Shown: positions 17,414-26,703, counted from the first letter of the stretch. The stretch is 56,000 nt of DNA from an uncultured Pelagibacteraceae bacterium (GCA_902530215.1 CABZZR010000002.1:1-56000); one strand, 5' to 3'. Made by a program: numbers and translations. The notes: generated from the sequence alone by a model not told the origin.

Positions 17414-18168
17414 TTTAGTTGTTTAAAAATTTTTTTTTGGACTTTGCTTTTTGAAATTATATTCATTACAATTTTTTCTTCAGCTTTGGTATTGATGCCA
17501 ATAAAACTATTTTTAAGATTTATTGATTTTAAAAGTATATTATTTTCAATAATTCTAGATTGATCTATTGATTGAAATAATTCTGTGTTTGTTTTTTTTA
17601 GTTTGATATAATTTAAAAGTGCTTTTTTTGTATAAGCTAGTACACCTAAGAGTTTTTTAATTTTTATACCATTTATTTTTTTAATAGGACTAAAAAATCT
17701 TGAACAAATTATGATTTGATTTGATTTGTTTACAACACATTTTACTACATCATGACTTAATAATTCTGTCTTCGATACGTTCCCAATAGCATTCCAATAT
17801 TTTATTTTGGGACTTTTTTTTATCTTTTTTACCACAATTTTTAAATCATTTGGAAGAATTAAAGGCTCATCACCCTGTATATTAACAATGTGAGAGCATT
17901 TTATTTTTTTGGCAGCTTCTGCGACTCTTGTTGTTGCTAATTTGTGTTTTTTAGAAGTCATAATAACTTTTCCACCATTTTTTTTAATTTCATTTTTTAT
18001 TTCAGAATCACAAGTAGCAACGTATACATCGTCAAATGCTTTGCTTGCCAATGCTCTCCTCCTTACATGCTCCACCATACTAATACCTTTTATCTTTATA
18101 AGTGGTTTACGTGGATATCTTTTAGATTTTAATCTTGCTGGAATAATTGCCACTATTCTTTTTGTCAT
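17410..18168 (-). CDS. CMP-ulosonate (KdsB-like) cytidylyltransferase
   Basis: A 252-residue enzyme of the 3-deoxy-manno-octulosonate cytidylyltransferase type: IVAIIPARLKSKRYPRKPL at the N-terminus, VYVATCDSEI, HKLATTRVAEAA where KdsB has the 'SGTDR' region, and HIVNIQGDEPLI, the characteristic KdsB metal-site strand. It would activate a 3-deoxy-2-ulosonic acid with CTP. The substrate loop differs from classical KdsB (TTRVAEA instead of GTDRVAEV), so the acid may not be Kdo. Located between a 2-hydroxyacid dehydrogenase and an HpcH/HpaI aldolase, it could activate a product of that aldolase. Confidence 0.85.
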   Translation of the reverse strand: MTKRIVAIIPARLKSKRYPRKPLIKIKGISMVEHVRRRALASKAFDDVYVATCDSEIKNEIKKNGGKVIMTSKKHKLATTRVAEAAKKIKCSHIVNIQGDEPLILPNDLKIVVKKIKKSPKIKYWNAIGNVSKTELLSHDVVKCVVNKSNQIIICSRFFSPIKKINGIKIKKLLGVLAYTKKALLNYIKLKKTNTELFQSIDQSRIIENNILLKSINLKNSFIGINTKAEEKIVMNIISKSKVQKKIFKQLK

Positions 18169-18196
18169 TGAAATTTTATTTAAGTAAATAATAAAT

Positions 18197-18967
18197 TTAT
18201 TTTTTGCTTTTGAAGAAACTTAAAGTTTTTGAAATATTTCTTGTCCAATCAAGTAGTAAAAAAATATCAGATGATAAAACCATAAAATTATATCCTGATT
18301 TAATTAATTTACTTACATTTTGTTTTGATGGATTTACCTCATGTATTCCTACTGATGTTTTGCTATTCTGACATTCTTTAATTATTTTTTTTGTTAAATT
18401 TTTAAATATATTATTTTTAAAATTTCCAGGTTTTCCTAAAGATCCAGATAGATCATAAGGACCTATCATTACTGCATCTATTTCTTTGTGTAACAGAATC
18501 TTTTTAAGATTATTTACCCCTCTCAAATTCTCAATTTGAATAACTAGAATAGATTTTTTGTTCCAATTTCGCGTGTAATTATTAAAATTATTACCAAATA
18601 AACTTGCTTTCGATATTCCATATCCCCTTTTGCCCATTGGGGGATATTTCATAATTTCAATTATTTTTTTTACATCACTTTCAGTTTCAACTGATGGCAC
18701 AATTATGCCTGATGCACCAGCATCTAAAACTCTTCTGATTAATGATGAATCGATACCAGGTACTCTGGGTAAACAAGGAACTTTATATTTCTCACATATT
18801 GAAATTAAGTTTTTAGTTTGATTTAGGTCAATTGTACTATGTTCTAAATCTATGCCTAAAAAATCAAATTTTGAATATAAAAACATTTCAACTACAGATT
18901 CATTGCCTGTAGATGTCCAGCAGCCAAATACTTTTTTTCTTTTTTTAAGTTTTTCTTTTAATTCCAT
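18197..18967 (-). CDS. HpcH/HpaI-family aldolase
   Basis: About 256 residues from the ATG at 18967; a longer reading to 18988 exists but overlaps the upstream stop. The family joins or splits pyruvate and an aldehyde (4-hydroxy-2-oxoheptanedioate or 2-keto-3-deoxy-glucarate aldolases). Seen: FGCWTSTGNESVVEM, FDFLGIDLEHSTID, PCLPRVPGIDSSLIRRVLDAGASG with the substrate Arg, VIQIENLRGVNNL with the metal-binding Glu, and IGPYDLSGSLGKPG with the metal-binding Asp. Catalytic residues are intact. Next to a KdsB-like synthetase it could produce a 2-keto-3-deoxy acid for activation, a route that would bypass PEP-dependent NeuB/KdsA enzymes (inference). Confidence 0.9.
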   Translation of the reverse strand: MELKEKLKKRKKVFGCWTSTGNESVVEMFLYSKFDFLGIDLEHSTIDLNQTKNLISICEKYKVPCLPRVPGIDSSLIRRVLDAGASGIIVPSVETESDVKKIIEIMKYPPMGKRGYGISKASLFGNNFNNYTRNWNKKSILVIQIENLRGVNNLKKILLHKEIDAVMIGPYDLSGSLGKPGNFKNNIFKNLTKKIIKECQNSKTSVGIHEVNPSKQNVSKLIKSGYNFMVLSSDIFLLLDWTRNISKTLSFFKSKK

Positions 18968-18972
18968 AAAAA

Positions 18973-19734
18973 TTACTTTCTTTTCCAAATTTCATTATAC
19001 TTATACTTGTAACTTAATTTAAATCCGCTAATTTTTAAAATCTTTATAATTTTATTTCTATCTTTTTTTGAGTCCATTTCAATAAAAATAGATCTAAGTT
19101 TTTTATTCTTTAGTGTTGTTTTACCACCTCTTAGAACGTTTAATTCATTACCATCAACATCGATTTTAATTAGACTTGGAATAACCTTTGTTTCTTTCAC
19201 AAACTGGTCTAGAGTAATAACAAATATTCCTTCTTTCCAAAGAATTTTTTTTCCAGTTTTCGTTTTAGGAATATTTTTTTTTTCTACTGTGTGAAGTGCA
19301 GAACCTGGCGTAAAGTCCTGTATATAAAGATTTGAAATTTCACATTTTTCACCAAAAGCAAAAGAATATAAATTTATTTTTTTATTTAAAGAGTTTATTA
19401 TAACGTTATTTTTTAGTAAATTTAAATTTGCATATTCTGGTTCAAAAGAATGTACGTTAGCTCCTTTTTTTCTTAAAGCAGCATAAATTGAATAAATACC
19501 AACATTGGATCCGATATCAAAAAAATTATCTTTATTTTTTAATTCATTATCAATCCAATTTAAAAACTCTGGTTCTTTGCTTGCAAATGTTCTTGCTCTA
19601 TATTTTGTAATCCAATTATCTGTAATTAAAGAAAACTTTATTTTTCTAAAACTAATAGTTTTTCTTTGCTTAAATGCCTTTATAGCACTTAAAAATTTTG
19701 GAACGTCAGAATATAATAATTTACTTATTTTCAA
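18973..19734 (-). CDS. FkbM-family SAM-dependent methyltransferase
   Basis: A 253-residue class I methyltransferase. The SAM site is FFDIGSNVGIYSIYAALR (residues about 96-115), followed by HSFEPEYANLNLLKNNV, and the FkbM-specific strand IPSLIKIDVDGNELNVLRGG, then SIFIEMDSKKDRN. FkbM enzymes methylate hydroxyls on sugars and polyketides, so O-methylation of a polysaccharide residue is likely. It sits between the HpcH aldolase and the SIS isomerase in the same run. No signal or membrane segment is seen. Confidence 0.88.
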   Translation of the reverse strand: MKISKLLYSDVPKFLSAIKAFKQRKTISFRKIKFSLITDNWITKYRARTFASKEPEFLNWIDNELKNKDNFFDIGSNVGIYSIYAALRKKGANVHSFEPEYANLNLLKNNVIINSLNKKINLYSFAFGEKCEISNLYIQDFTPGSALHTVEKKNIPKTKTGKKILWKEGIFVITLDQFVKETKVIPSLIKIDVDGNELNVLRGGKTTLKNKKLRSIFIEMDSKKDRNKIIKILKISGFKLSYKYKYNEIWKRK

Positions 19735-19746
19735 ATTATTAAAAAA

Positions 19747-20343
19747 TTAAACTAAAGATTCCCATTTGTTTGATTGCGATTGAATTCGTGGATCTGTAAC
19801 TATTAGATGCCATATAACTGCCTGCCAAGCTTCCGCGTGGGGAGTTATTGTATCTGGACTTTGGGTTGGTATGACAATACATTTATCTGTATTTGCCGAA
19901 GTATAGCCGCCGTCACGACCAACTATTCCCACTATGCTACAACCTACTTTTTTGGCGTGTTCAATTGCAGATATTAAATTAACACTAACATTTTTTTCCT
20001 TATTACCTCCTCCGACACTTAAAATAAAAATTAAGTCTTTTTTATTAATCTTACTGCATTCAAGCCATGGTTTAAAAATTGTTTCCCAACCTTCATCGTT
20101 TGTTCTTGCTGTAATTTCTGCAACATTATCCACTGGTGTGTAAGATTCAATATTGGCTATTTTTCGAAAATCATTCACAGCGTGTGAACAGTTCGCAGCA
20201 CTCCCCCCAACGCCTAAAAAAAATATTCTTCCGTTTTGTTTTTTTACCTTTAATATTTCTAAAATTACTGAGTCAATTTTTTTTTGATCAATCTTTTTAG
20301 CTATACTTTCGACTTGTTTTAAATATTTATTTATATATTCCAT
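19747..20343 (-). CDS. SIS-domain sugar isomerase, GmhA (phosphoheptose isomerase) type
   Basis: 198 residues from ATG 20343, which shares one base with the TAA of the upstream gene (TAATG); a start nine codons further upstream is possible but would overlap. The SIS core is IFFLGVGGSAANCSHAVNDFRK, LIFILSVGGGNKEKNVS and VGIVGRDGGYTSANTDKC, with a C-terminal helix TPHAEAWQAVIWHLI providing Gln and His as in GmhA zinc ligands. GmhA converts sedoheptulose-7-phosphate to heptose-7-phosphate. This gene could make a heptose or a related aldose/ketose phosphate for the neighbouring cassette. Downstream heptose kinase/phosphatase genes (GmhB, HddA, HldE) are not in the window. Confidence 0.88.
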   Translation of the reverse strand: MEYINKYLKQVESIAKKIDQKKIDSVILEILKVKKQNGRIFFLGVGGSAANCSHAVNDFRKIANIESYTPVDNVAEITARTNDEGWETIFKPWLECSKINKKDLIFILSVGGGNKEKNVSVNLISAIEHAKKVGCSIVGIVGRDGGYTSANTDKCIVIPTQSPDTITPHAEAWQAVIWHLIVTDPRIQSQSNKWESLV

Positions 20344-21314
20344 TATTTTCTTTTTAATACCATTCTGCAATAGGTACCTAATCTAAATAATTGTAAAAAT
20401 TGTCTATAATTTTCTATAAGATTTTTGTCTTGCCTTTGATTAAAAATATAATTAAAAAATTCATTTTTTTTATCCATTTTTTCAATTACGTTAGGAATAT
20501 CTAGTATTGCAGGTGTACTCAACTCTAATATTTCAAAACCACCTACTTTTTTTAACAAAGATTGTAGACCCTCTAATGACAATATGTTCATTCTTTCTGG
20601 TGGAATAAATGTTTTTGAGGATTTGCCTAAAATTTTAATTTCAAAACCAGATGAAAGAAGTGTCGTAATAAAACATAAGTCGCCCTTATTTAGTTTAGAT
20701 TTCACATTCTTCATTAATTTTTCAGGTTCAATGCATCTATTAATTGACTCAAATAAAACTGCAACTTTCTGGCCATTTCTCTTAAAATCATAACTATAAT
20801 TTTGATGACCTGATGGGTTTTCAATAAGACTATTTAAAAATACATATTTCGACTTTTTAAATTTTCTTTTAATTCCTTCGCTAAAATGGTTGTGGTTTGG
20901 AAAAAACTCATAAAATGTAACCTTTTTTTTATTATCTATGAATCTTTCTATCCATTCTACTAATGGATAAATTAACTTTTTATTTCTCTCTTTTCTGGTC
21001 GCTGGCCAGATTTTATTTTTCCAAAATTTTCTAGCTTCCGAATTAATATAAAATTTCCTTAATAATTTCTCATCTGGTTTTTTTTCTAAATATATGTTTT
21101 TATATTTTTTACTTATATTATATTTCATTCCAAATACTTTAAAACTACTAGAGCAATTTTTTTCTCTACTAGTAGGACAATAAGATTTTTTGAGTAGTTT
21201 AGGTTTTAAGAATTTTTTACAATCTTTTTCAATTAGTTGAATATATTTTTTTAAATATATTTTGGGATTTATTTTATTTTTTTTAAGATCTAGATTTAAA
21301 ATTGAAGTTTCCAT
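20343..21314 (-). CDS. Class I SAM-dependent methyltransferase-like protein
   Basis: 323 residues, soluble, very basic. The N-terminal part includes YCPTSREKNCSSSF (a possible zinc-ribbon remnant with only two Cys) and YLEKKPDEKLLRKFY. The middle has KVTFYEFFPNHNHFSEGI where the SAM-binding strand would be, then VLFESINRCIEPEKLMKNV and LNKGDLCFITTLLSSGFEIKIL. The end has PPERMNILSLEGLQSLLKKVGG, a pattern common in sugar C-methyltransferase-like proteins. The glycine-rich SAM loop is degenerate (FPNHNHF), so catalysis is uncertain. It is coupled to the SIS isomerase by a TAATG overlap. Confidence 0.6.
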   Translation of the reverse strand: METSILNLDLKKNKINPKIYLKKYIQLIEKDCKKFLKPKLLKKSYCPTSREKNCSSSFKVFGMKYNISKKYKNIYLEKKPDEKLLRKFYINSEARKFWKNKIWPATRKERNKKLIYPLVEWIERFIDNKKKVTFYEFFPNHNHFSEGIKRKFKKSKYVFLNSLIENPSGHQNYSYDFKRNGQKVAVLFESINRCIEPEKLMKNVKSKLNKGDLCFITTLLSSGFEIKILGKSSKTFIPPERMNILSLEGLQSLLKKVGGFEILELSTPAILDIPNVIEKMDKKNEFFNYIFNQRQDKNLIENYRQFLQLFRLGTYCRMVLKRK

Positions 21315-21323
21315 ATTTATATA

Positions 21324-22340
21324 TCAGCTAAATTTAAAATTTTTATTATCAATATAACATTTTTCTACTATTTTCATTACATTTAAAGCGTCTTTGCTGT
21401 TACTCTCGTTTACGACTTTTTTATTAAGTATAAAATTTATAAATTTATCTACCTCAATATTCCATGATAAATCTTTATCAAAATAAATAATTTCTTCTGG
21501 AGGATTTCCTAATGCACTTTTGTCGCTTTCAAACAATTTTTTTCCAATAGTTAGCTTTTCTCTTCCATAACTTCCTGTTTTAGATAATAATCCATCAATT
21601 TTTAGATAACCTTTTTCTAATATTATATTTATTTCAAACATATGTTTCCAAAAGCTGGACGAGGAATGTAACATAGCAAGTTTCCCGTTATTGTTCTTTA
21701 GCACAATCATAGCATTATCTTCTACATTAAACTTCCAGGCTTTATTTCCTAAAATTGACTTTACTAAATTAAAGTTTCCCAAAAAATAATTAAATAGATC
21801 TAGCATGTGAATACCTTGATCAATTAGTATACCTCCTCCAGATATTTTTGGATTGTTTTTCCAAGATAATCTAAAATTTTTACCTCCAGATTTTCCATAC
21901 ATACCTCTAATAGCAATAATTTCACCAAATTTTTTATTATCAACTAAATATTTTGCTCTCATAATACCTGGATGATATCTATGATTAAAACCAAACATTA
22001 ACTTACTATCTTTTGATTTTTTTTCATGTTTTATTATGGATTCAATATCTAATAAATTTCTACCTGGTGGTTTTTCACAAAATACATGTTTGCCTAAACT
22101 TAATGAATAATTAACTATTTTTGGTATTAAGTTATTTGGAACACAAACAAAAACAATATCAATGTTTGAATGAATTGAGTCTTTAAAATTTTTTATAACT
22201 TTTATATTTTTTTTTATTTTTATTTTTCTTATATCGCAAATATTGTCTAAAATTAAATTAGGATTATCTTCAACACACCTGTGTCTTATTTCCCCCATAT
22301 AGCCATAACCAATTATTGCACACCTTAGTTTATTTTTCAT
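21324..22340 (-). CDS. Gfo/Idh/MocA-family NAD(P)-dependent sugar oxidoreductase
   Basis: A 338-residue two-domain dehydrogenase. The Rossmann start is CAIIGYGYMGEIRHRC, followed by VFVCVPNNL and KHVFCEKPPGRNL, the family EKP motif whose Lys assists catalysis. The C-terminal domain contains GGGILIDQGIHMLDLFNYFLG with the catalytic His. It probably oxidises or reduces a nucleotide-linked or free sugar during precursor synthesis. It is followed closely by the methyltransferase-like gene and preceded, with a 2-base gap, by a large orphan transferase. Confidence 0.9.
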   Translation of the reverse strand: MKNKLRCAIIGYGYMGEIRHRCVEDNPNLILDNICDIRKIKIKKNIKVIKNFKDSIHSNIDIVFVCVPNNLIPKIVNYSLSLGKHVFCEKPPGRNLLDIESIIKHEKKSKDSKLMFGFNHRYHPGIMRAKYLVDNKKFGEIIAIRGMYGKSGGKNFRLSWKNNPKISGGGILIDQGIHMLDLFNYFLGNFNLVKSILGNKAWKFNVEDNAMIVLKNNNGKLAMLHSSSSFWKHMFEINIILEKGYLKIDGLLSKTGSYGREKLTIGKKLFESDKSALGNPPEEIIYFDKDLSWNIEVDKFINFILNKKVVNESNSKDALNVMKIVEKCYIDNKNFKFS

Positions 22341-22342
22341 GA

Positions 22343-24121
22343 TTAGTTTAAAAATTTCTTAATATTATTTTTGTTTACTTTAAAAAAAAAATTTTCTAAA
22401 AATATATTTGATTTTCTAATTAGAGATTTATATTTATTTGAATTTATAGAGTCTATTTTTTCAATAGTTTTTTCTAAATCAGACTTGTAATTTATTATCC
22501 ATTTTAAATAATGAAAATTATATAGAGGATCATAGTCAAGAATTGAGTTATTCCTAAAATGCACTATTGGAATGCCCATTTTAATAGCTTCTATGGATAC
22601 TGTGCTTCCCCAGTAAATACAAAGATCTGATGATTTCAGGTCATTTATAAGGCTATTAAAGGATATCGCTACGTTGTTATAATCCATTATTGGGTAATCG
22701 GTTTTAGCAAGAATGTCTGCCAACGGTAACATTGGATGGGGCCTTATAATGAAATTTAATTTTTTTAATTTTGGTGTTTGAGTTGCAATATAATTCATCA
22801 AATATTTCATTTCAGTATTTGCTTCTAATGCAACTAAAATATTTTTAATTTTTTTTCTTTTTTTAGTTTTAATTTCTTTTAGATGCTCAAATCTAAGTGC
22901 GCAAGCAGAAAAAATAAAATTTTTTTTATATTCACTAAATTTTGTGATAGTTTTCTTGTTTATAATTCCGGTTGTAAGTATTTTATCTGGCAAAGGCTTT
23001 ATCATTCTTTCATCTTTATTTATAAACATACCTGCAGCTGACTTGGGAACTACAGTGTGTTGATATCCAACAATTTTAGTTGTAGGGCTATACTTTCTTA
23101 TTGCTGATATATACATATTTTCCCAAGCAATATTCTCGTAAGTAAGTATTGATTTGTTAATTTTATATTTTGAAACTAAGTTTTTAATACTTTCAAACAT
23201 TATCCAATGATTAAAATCAAATCTAGTTAAATTAATTTCAGTTTTTGATAATTTATTTATATTTAAAGTTTTAAAATGTAATCGATTCAATTTTAGATTA
23301 TATTTTATTTTTTTTAAAAATAATTTTATAAAAGAAAAAACAATATCACTGCTACCTAAAAAATATTCGTAAGGAAATATAGCCAGTTTATAATTTTTTC
23401 TTAAATTTCTTAAATTTTTAATATAATTATTATGTATATGGGCTACATAAATTATTTTATTTTTTCTTTCTAAGTATTTTGATAAATTGCCAAAAAATAA
23501 ATCTTTAAAAATTCCAGTACTATTAAACGAATTTTTATAAATATGTGTTTTTATAACATTATATTTTTCATCTTGTGCTAAATTCTTTTCACTTAAAAGT
23601 AATTTTGCAATCCATGATCTTAATAAAATTCTAAAAAAAGATTTTATTATTGATAATTGATTTCTTATCCATAAAATTTTACAACTAACCTTTAATAAAA
23701 TATTATCATTAGATAAACACAATCTGGGAGCCTTATTAAGTCCTATGAACATAATTTTTTTATATTTTTTGCTTTTTATAATTTTATTACTTAAGTAGTA
23801 TTGAAATACTGATTGAATAAAATTATTTGTAAATCTATTTTTTGAGGCTACTTCAGTAGACCACCAATATCTCGAATTAAATTTTTTACTAAACTTTGAT
23901 ATTATATTTATATAACTTTTTAAATATGTATCGCTATTTCTATAAATATAATCAATTAAATTGAATTCTTGAAATTCAGATTTCTTTAATTTTTCATCAT
24001 TTACTTTTATTCCAGAAAAATTTATATAGATGCCCTTGCTGTTATTGCTAGTTGAAAGTTGATTTAAAATCTTATTTATTTGATCTTTAGAGTTGGTAAA
24101 ATATAAATCAATATTTTCCAT
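22343..24121 (-). CDS. Large putative surface-carbohydrate transferase (GT-B-like)
   Basis: 592 residues, no clear membrane span. The N-terminal 300 residues are not recognisable. The C-terminal half resembles the GT-B-like 'surface carbohydrate biosynthesis' proteins: SILTYENIAWENMYISAIRK, KIVGYQHTVVPKSAAGMF, LPDKILTTG, NFIIRPHPMLPLADIL and LCIYWGSTVSIEAIKMGIPIV. The RPHP strand followed by a Ser/Thr-rich E..xxGxP loop is typical of nucleotide-sugar or CMP-sugar transferases related to CDP-glycerol and polysialyl/Kdo-transferase folds. CMP-sugar synthetases are nearby, so a CMP-sugar donor is plausible. Function is not established. Confidence 0.6.
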   Translation of the reverse strand: MENIDLYFTNSKDQINKILNQLSTSNNSKGIYINFSGIKVNDEKLKKSEFQEFNLIDYIYRNSDTYLKSYINIISKFSKKFNSRYWWSTEVASKNRFTNNFIQSVFQYYLSNKIIKSKKYKKIMFIGLNKAPRLCLSNDNILLKVSCKILWIRNQLSIIKSFFRILLRSWIAKLLLSEKNLAQDEKYNVIKTHIYKNSFNSTGIFKDLFFGNLSKYLERKNKIIYVAHIHNNYIKNLRNLRKNYKLAIFPYEYFLGSSDIVFSFIKLFLKKIKYNLKLNRLHFKTLNINKLSKTEINLTRFDFNHWIMFESIKNLVSKYKINKSILTYENIAWENMYISAIRKYSPTTKIVGYQHTVVPKSAAGMFINKDERMIKPLPDKILTTGIINKKTITKFSEYKKNFIFSACALRFEHLKEIKTKKRKKIKNILVALEANTEMKYLMNYIATQTPKLKKLNFIIRPHPMLPLADILAKTDYPIMDYNNVAISFNSLINDLKSSDLCIYWGSTVSIEAIKMGIPIVHFRNNSILDYDPLYNFHYLKWIINYKSDLEKTIEKIDSINSNKYKSLIRKSNIFLENFFFKVNKNNIKKFLN

Positions 24122-24123
24122 AT

Positions 24124-25884
24124 TTATATCTTTTCAACCAATTTATTAACGAATTCCGAATAACTATTCATTTTAGATTGCCAAATATATTCTTTAAGTT
24201 CATTTTCAGTTAAAGGTTTATTTTTGTGTAATTTAATAATTTTGTAAAATTCTCTTATAAAATTTTTTTTATTTAAAACATAAACTGCATTTCTTGAACC
24301 ATCTTCTGTTTTTTCTGGAATGATATGACTGTATCTATCGCTATGATGATAAATAATTACCGGTATCTTTGAATATAAAGCCTGTTCAATAGTGGTAGAC
24401 GAATAGCTTACTAATAAATCTGCATTTCGTAGATCTTCGGAAAAATCTCCTCCAAATTTAATAATGCAATTGTCTGACTGCGGTAAGGTTTTTAAAATAG
24501 TTTCTTTATCGCACTCGCTTGTTGGTCTTGCCTTTATTATAAACTTAATATTTTTTTCATTTTTAAGATTTAGAATCAAACTTTTTAAATTTTCTATATA
24601 TTCACTGGGAGATTCATAGGTCCAGATTCTGCCGCCAAAAGCAACTTTAGGCGTACTAGCATGTAAAATTGTAAAATCATCACTGGTTTTAGTTGTTTTT
24701 AAGCCTTCATTTATAGACCACATAATTGGTCGAAACACATGTCTTTTCATGTTTGGATTATAAAAATTTAAACATTTTTCTGCTGACTTTGACTGCACAA
24801 CAGTTTCGTCTGAAAAATTACTAAATAATAAGCCTTGTGCCTGTTTTTTTATTAAATACTTAGACGTCTCATCTTTGGGCAACCCAACAGATCCGTGCGA
24901 AATCAATATTTTTTTTACATTGTTTTTGTTAGCCACAGAAGAAATTAACAGTGACTCGCTCCATCGTATTCCATCAGTAATTAACAATTTTGATTTAGTT
25001 TTTTTAAACAAATTATCAGTATAATCTTGAAGAGAACCTATATAATTCAGTTTAGAATAAATTGATTTAATAAATATTTTTTGAACTAAATTTACAGACT
25101 TACAGTTAATATTTTTTATGATTGTTGTGACATCAGTTTTGAGTGAAAAATTTTTATTGTATACAGGTGTAAAACCTATCATTTTTTTTTTTTTAAATGG
25201 ATTAAGCAAATTTAAAAGGCTTGAGGTTGATCTCAACAAAGATTTTTCATCAGCATTCAATAAAAAAACAAAAATTGCTTCTTTATCTTTTGCTTGAACT
25301 TTATCAATTAATTTTTTAAATGCATTTGTTTTTCCATTAATCCAAATGTATTTTTTTTTATTAGTTATTTTTAAAATAATATAATTAATTAATTTAATAA
25401 TATTTTTAAATTTTTGATGCCTGGTAGTGTATAAATCAAAAAAATTATTAGGAATTTCATTATAAATCTTGTAAAAAAGTTTTATAAAAATATCATCTTG
25501 ATTATCAACGTATTCCCATCCTTTAGGACCTACAATACACCATGGCCCAGTGTTATTAATAGAGTGCCATAAATTTAAAACTGACATTAACATTATATGT
25601 AAATTATTTAATAAATTTTCTTTTTCTGTTTTATTCAAAAGTTCATTTTTTTTTATATTTAACTCTAAATTTTCTTCTACACTCTTAAGCTCATTTATAA
25701 TGTCTCTTTGAATTGGATCAGTAAGTATATCTAAAGGCTGAATAGTTAAAATATTTTGGAAATTATTTAACTCTGCAAAAGCATTTGGGGTCATTGCATA
25801 AACTCTTTTTGCTTTAGGCAAATTAGATTTAAAAAAAGCTGCTTCCTTCTTACTAACAACTAATGCTGTATAGTGATTGCTCAT
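24124..25884 (-). CDS. Large putative glycan transferase (GT-B-like), related in plan to its neighbour
   Basis: 586 residues. The N-terminus (TALVVSKKEAAFFKS, RVYAMTPNAFAEL) looks Rossmann-like without a known signature. The C-terminal half has LLITDGIRWSESLLISSVA, KKILISHGSVGLPKDETS, IKFIIKARPTSECDKETIL and LRNADLLVSYSSTTIEQALYSKIPVIIYHHSD. The last pattern (Ser-Ser-Thr followed by Glu and a xxPxI strand) is a nucleotide-phosphate-binding loop common to GT-B surface-polysaccharide transferases. It is separated from the 22343 gene by 2 bases, and the two may form successive transfer steps. No specific substrate can be named. Confidence 0.55.
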   Translation of the reverse strand: MSNHYTALVVSKKEAAFFKSNLPKAKRVYAMTPNAFAELNNFQNILTIQPLDILTDPIQRDIINELKSVEENLELNIKKNELLNKTEKENLLNNLHIMLMSVLNLWHSINNTGPWCIVGPKGWEYVDNQDDIFIKLFYKIYNEIPNNFFDLYTTRHQKFKNIIKLINYIILKITNKKKYIWINGKTNAFKKLIDKVQAKDKEAIFVFLLNADEKSLLRSTSSLLNLLNPFKKKKMIGFTPVYNKNFSLKTDVTTIIKNINCKSVNLVQKIFIKSIYSKLNYIGSLQDYTDNLFKKTKSKLLITDGIRWSESLLISSVANKNNVKKILISHGSVGLPKDETSKYLIKKQAQGLLFSNFSDETVVQSKSAEKCLNFYNPNMKRHVFRPIMWSINEGLKTTKTSDDFTILHASTPKVAFGGRIWTYESPSEYIENLKSLILNLKNEKNIKFIIKARPTSECDKETILKTLPQSDNCIIKFGGDFSEDLRNADLLVSYSSTTIEQALYSKIPVIIYHHSDRYSHIIPEKTEDGSRNAVYVLNKKNFIREFYKIIKLHKNKPLTENELKEYIWQSKMNSYSEFVNKLVEKI

Positions 25885-25902
25885 GTTTGATTTTGTTATT
25901 TA

Positions 25903-26703
25903 TTAAAGTCGATCTACAATTTTTATCTTTTTGCTGTTTTTGAGATATTTTTTTACTATTCCCAAATGTAAATTTTTATTTATTTTTTCAATCGTATCTT
26001 TATTAAAATTTTTTTTTAAACATATTCTACTAAATTTTGATTTAATCTTTTTACCCTTAAATTTTGGTCTTCTTAAAATATACCTGATTGACCTGCTTAA
26101 TAAACTGACACTAGAAACAGCATTTTTACATCCCACTGTATGTGTGTTATCTGCAAAGGTTAAATTTGATCTCTTTTGCAAAATAATATTGCCTGTATCT
26201 ACACCGGAATTAACAAAATGAACTGTTATACCAACATATTCTAGTTCATTATGATAAAATGGCCATACGTTGCAACCTGAACCTCTATAGTATGGCAATA
26301 TTCCTGCATGTATATTTATGATTCTATATTTAAAAAAATTTAAAAATTTTTTTGACAAGATTGACGTTGCATTTATTACTATTAGGTTTGGACTATAATC
26401 TAATATTTTTTTCAATATATTTTGGTTATTAATTTGTCCTTTCGCTACCTTAAACAGTGTTTTATTTTTTAAAAACTTATTATTTTTTTTTACATAATTT
26501 TTAAAATATTTTTTTTCGTATTTAATTACATCTTTAAAATGTCTTTTTATTTGCAGTGAATTTTTTTTCACATAATTCTCCTCAATGTTTTTTGGATATT
26601 TTTCAAAAATAATTTTCATATTTTTAAATTTTTTTAAAATTTTAATTGCTAAAAACTTATGCTTAATCAAGTCTCCAGATATAAATAAAATTTTATTATT
26701 CAT
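25903..26703 (-). CDS. Formyltransferase-family enzyme (sugar N-formyltransferase-like)
   Basis: A 266-residue enzyme with the formyl-THF transferase core: LIVINATSILSKKFL, IINIHAGILPYYRGSGCNVWPF and VGITVHFVNSGVDTGNIILQK. The catalytic triad Asn and His (NIHAG) and Asp (GVDTG) is intact. It is too short and lacks the C-terminal domain of methionyl-tRNA formyltransferase. In glycan islands such proteins N-formylate 3- or 4-amino-6-deoxysugars, so it implies an amino sugar in the glycan. The aminotransferase that makes the amino group could be the HisC-like gene at 31424 or the LegC-like gene at 48008. Confidence 0.85.
   Translation of the reverse strand: MNNKILFISGDLIKHKFLAIKILKKFKNMKIIFEKYPKNIEENYVKKNSLQIKRHFKDVIKYEKKYFKNYVKKNNKFLKNKTLFKVAKGQINNQNILKKILDYSPNLIVINATSILSKKFLNFFKYRIINIHAGILPYYRGSGCNVWPFYHNELEYVGITVHFVNSGVDTGNIILQKRSNLTFADNTHTVGCKNAVSSVSLLSRSIRYILRRPKFKGKKIKSKFSRICLKKNFNKDTIEKINKNLHLGIVKKYLKNSKKIKIVDRL

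Noticed and set aside
25903-26703. Methionyl-tRNA formyltransferase
   Set aside because: It keeps the catalytic N-H-D but lacks the C-terminal tRNA-binding domain and sits in a glycan operon.
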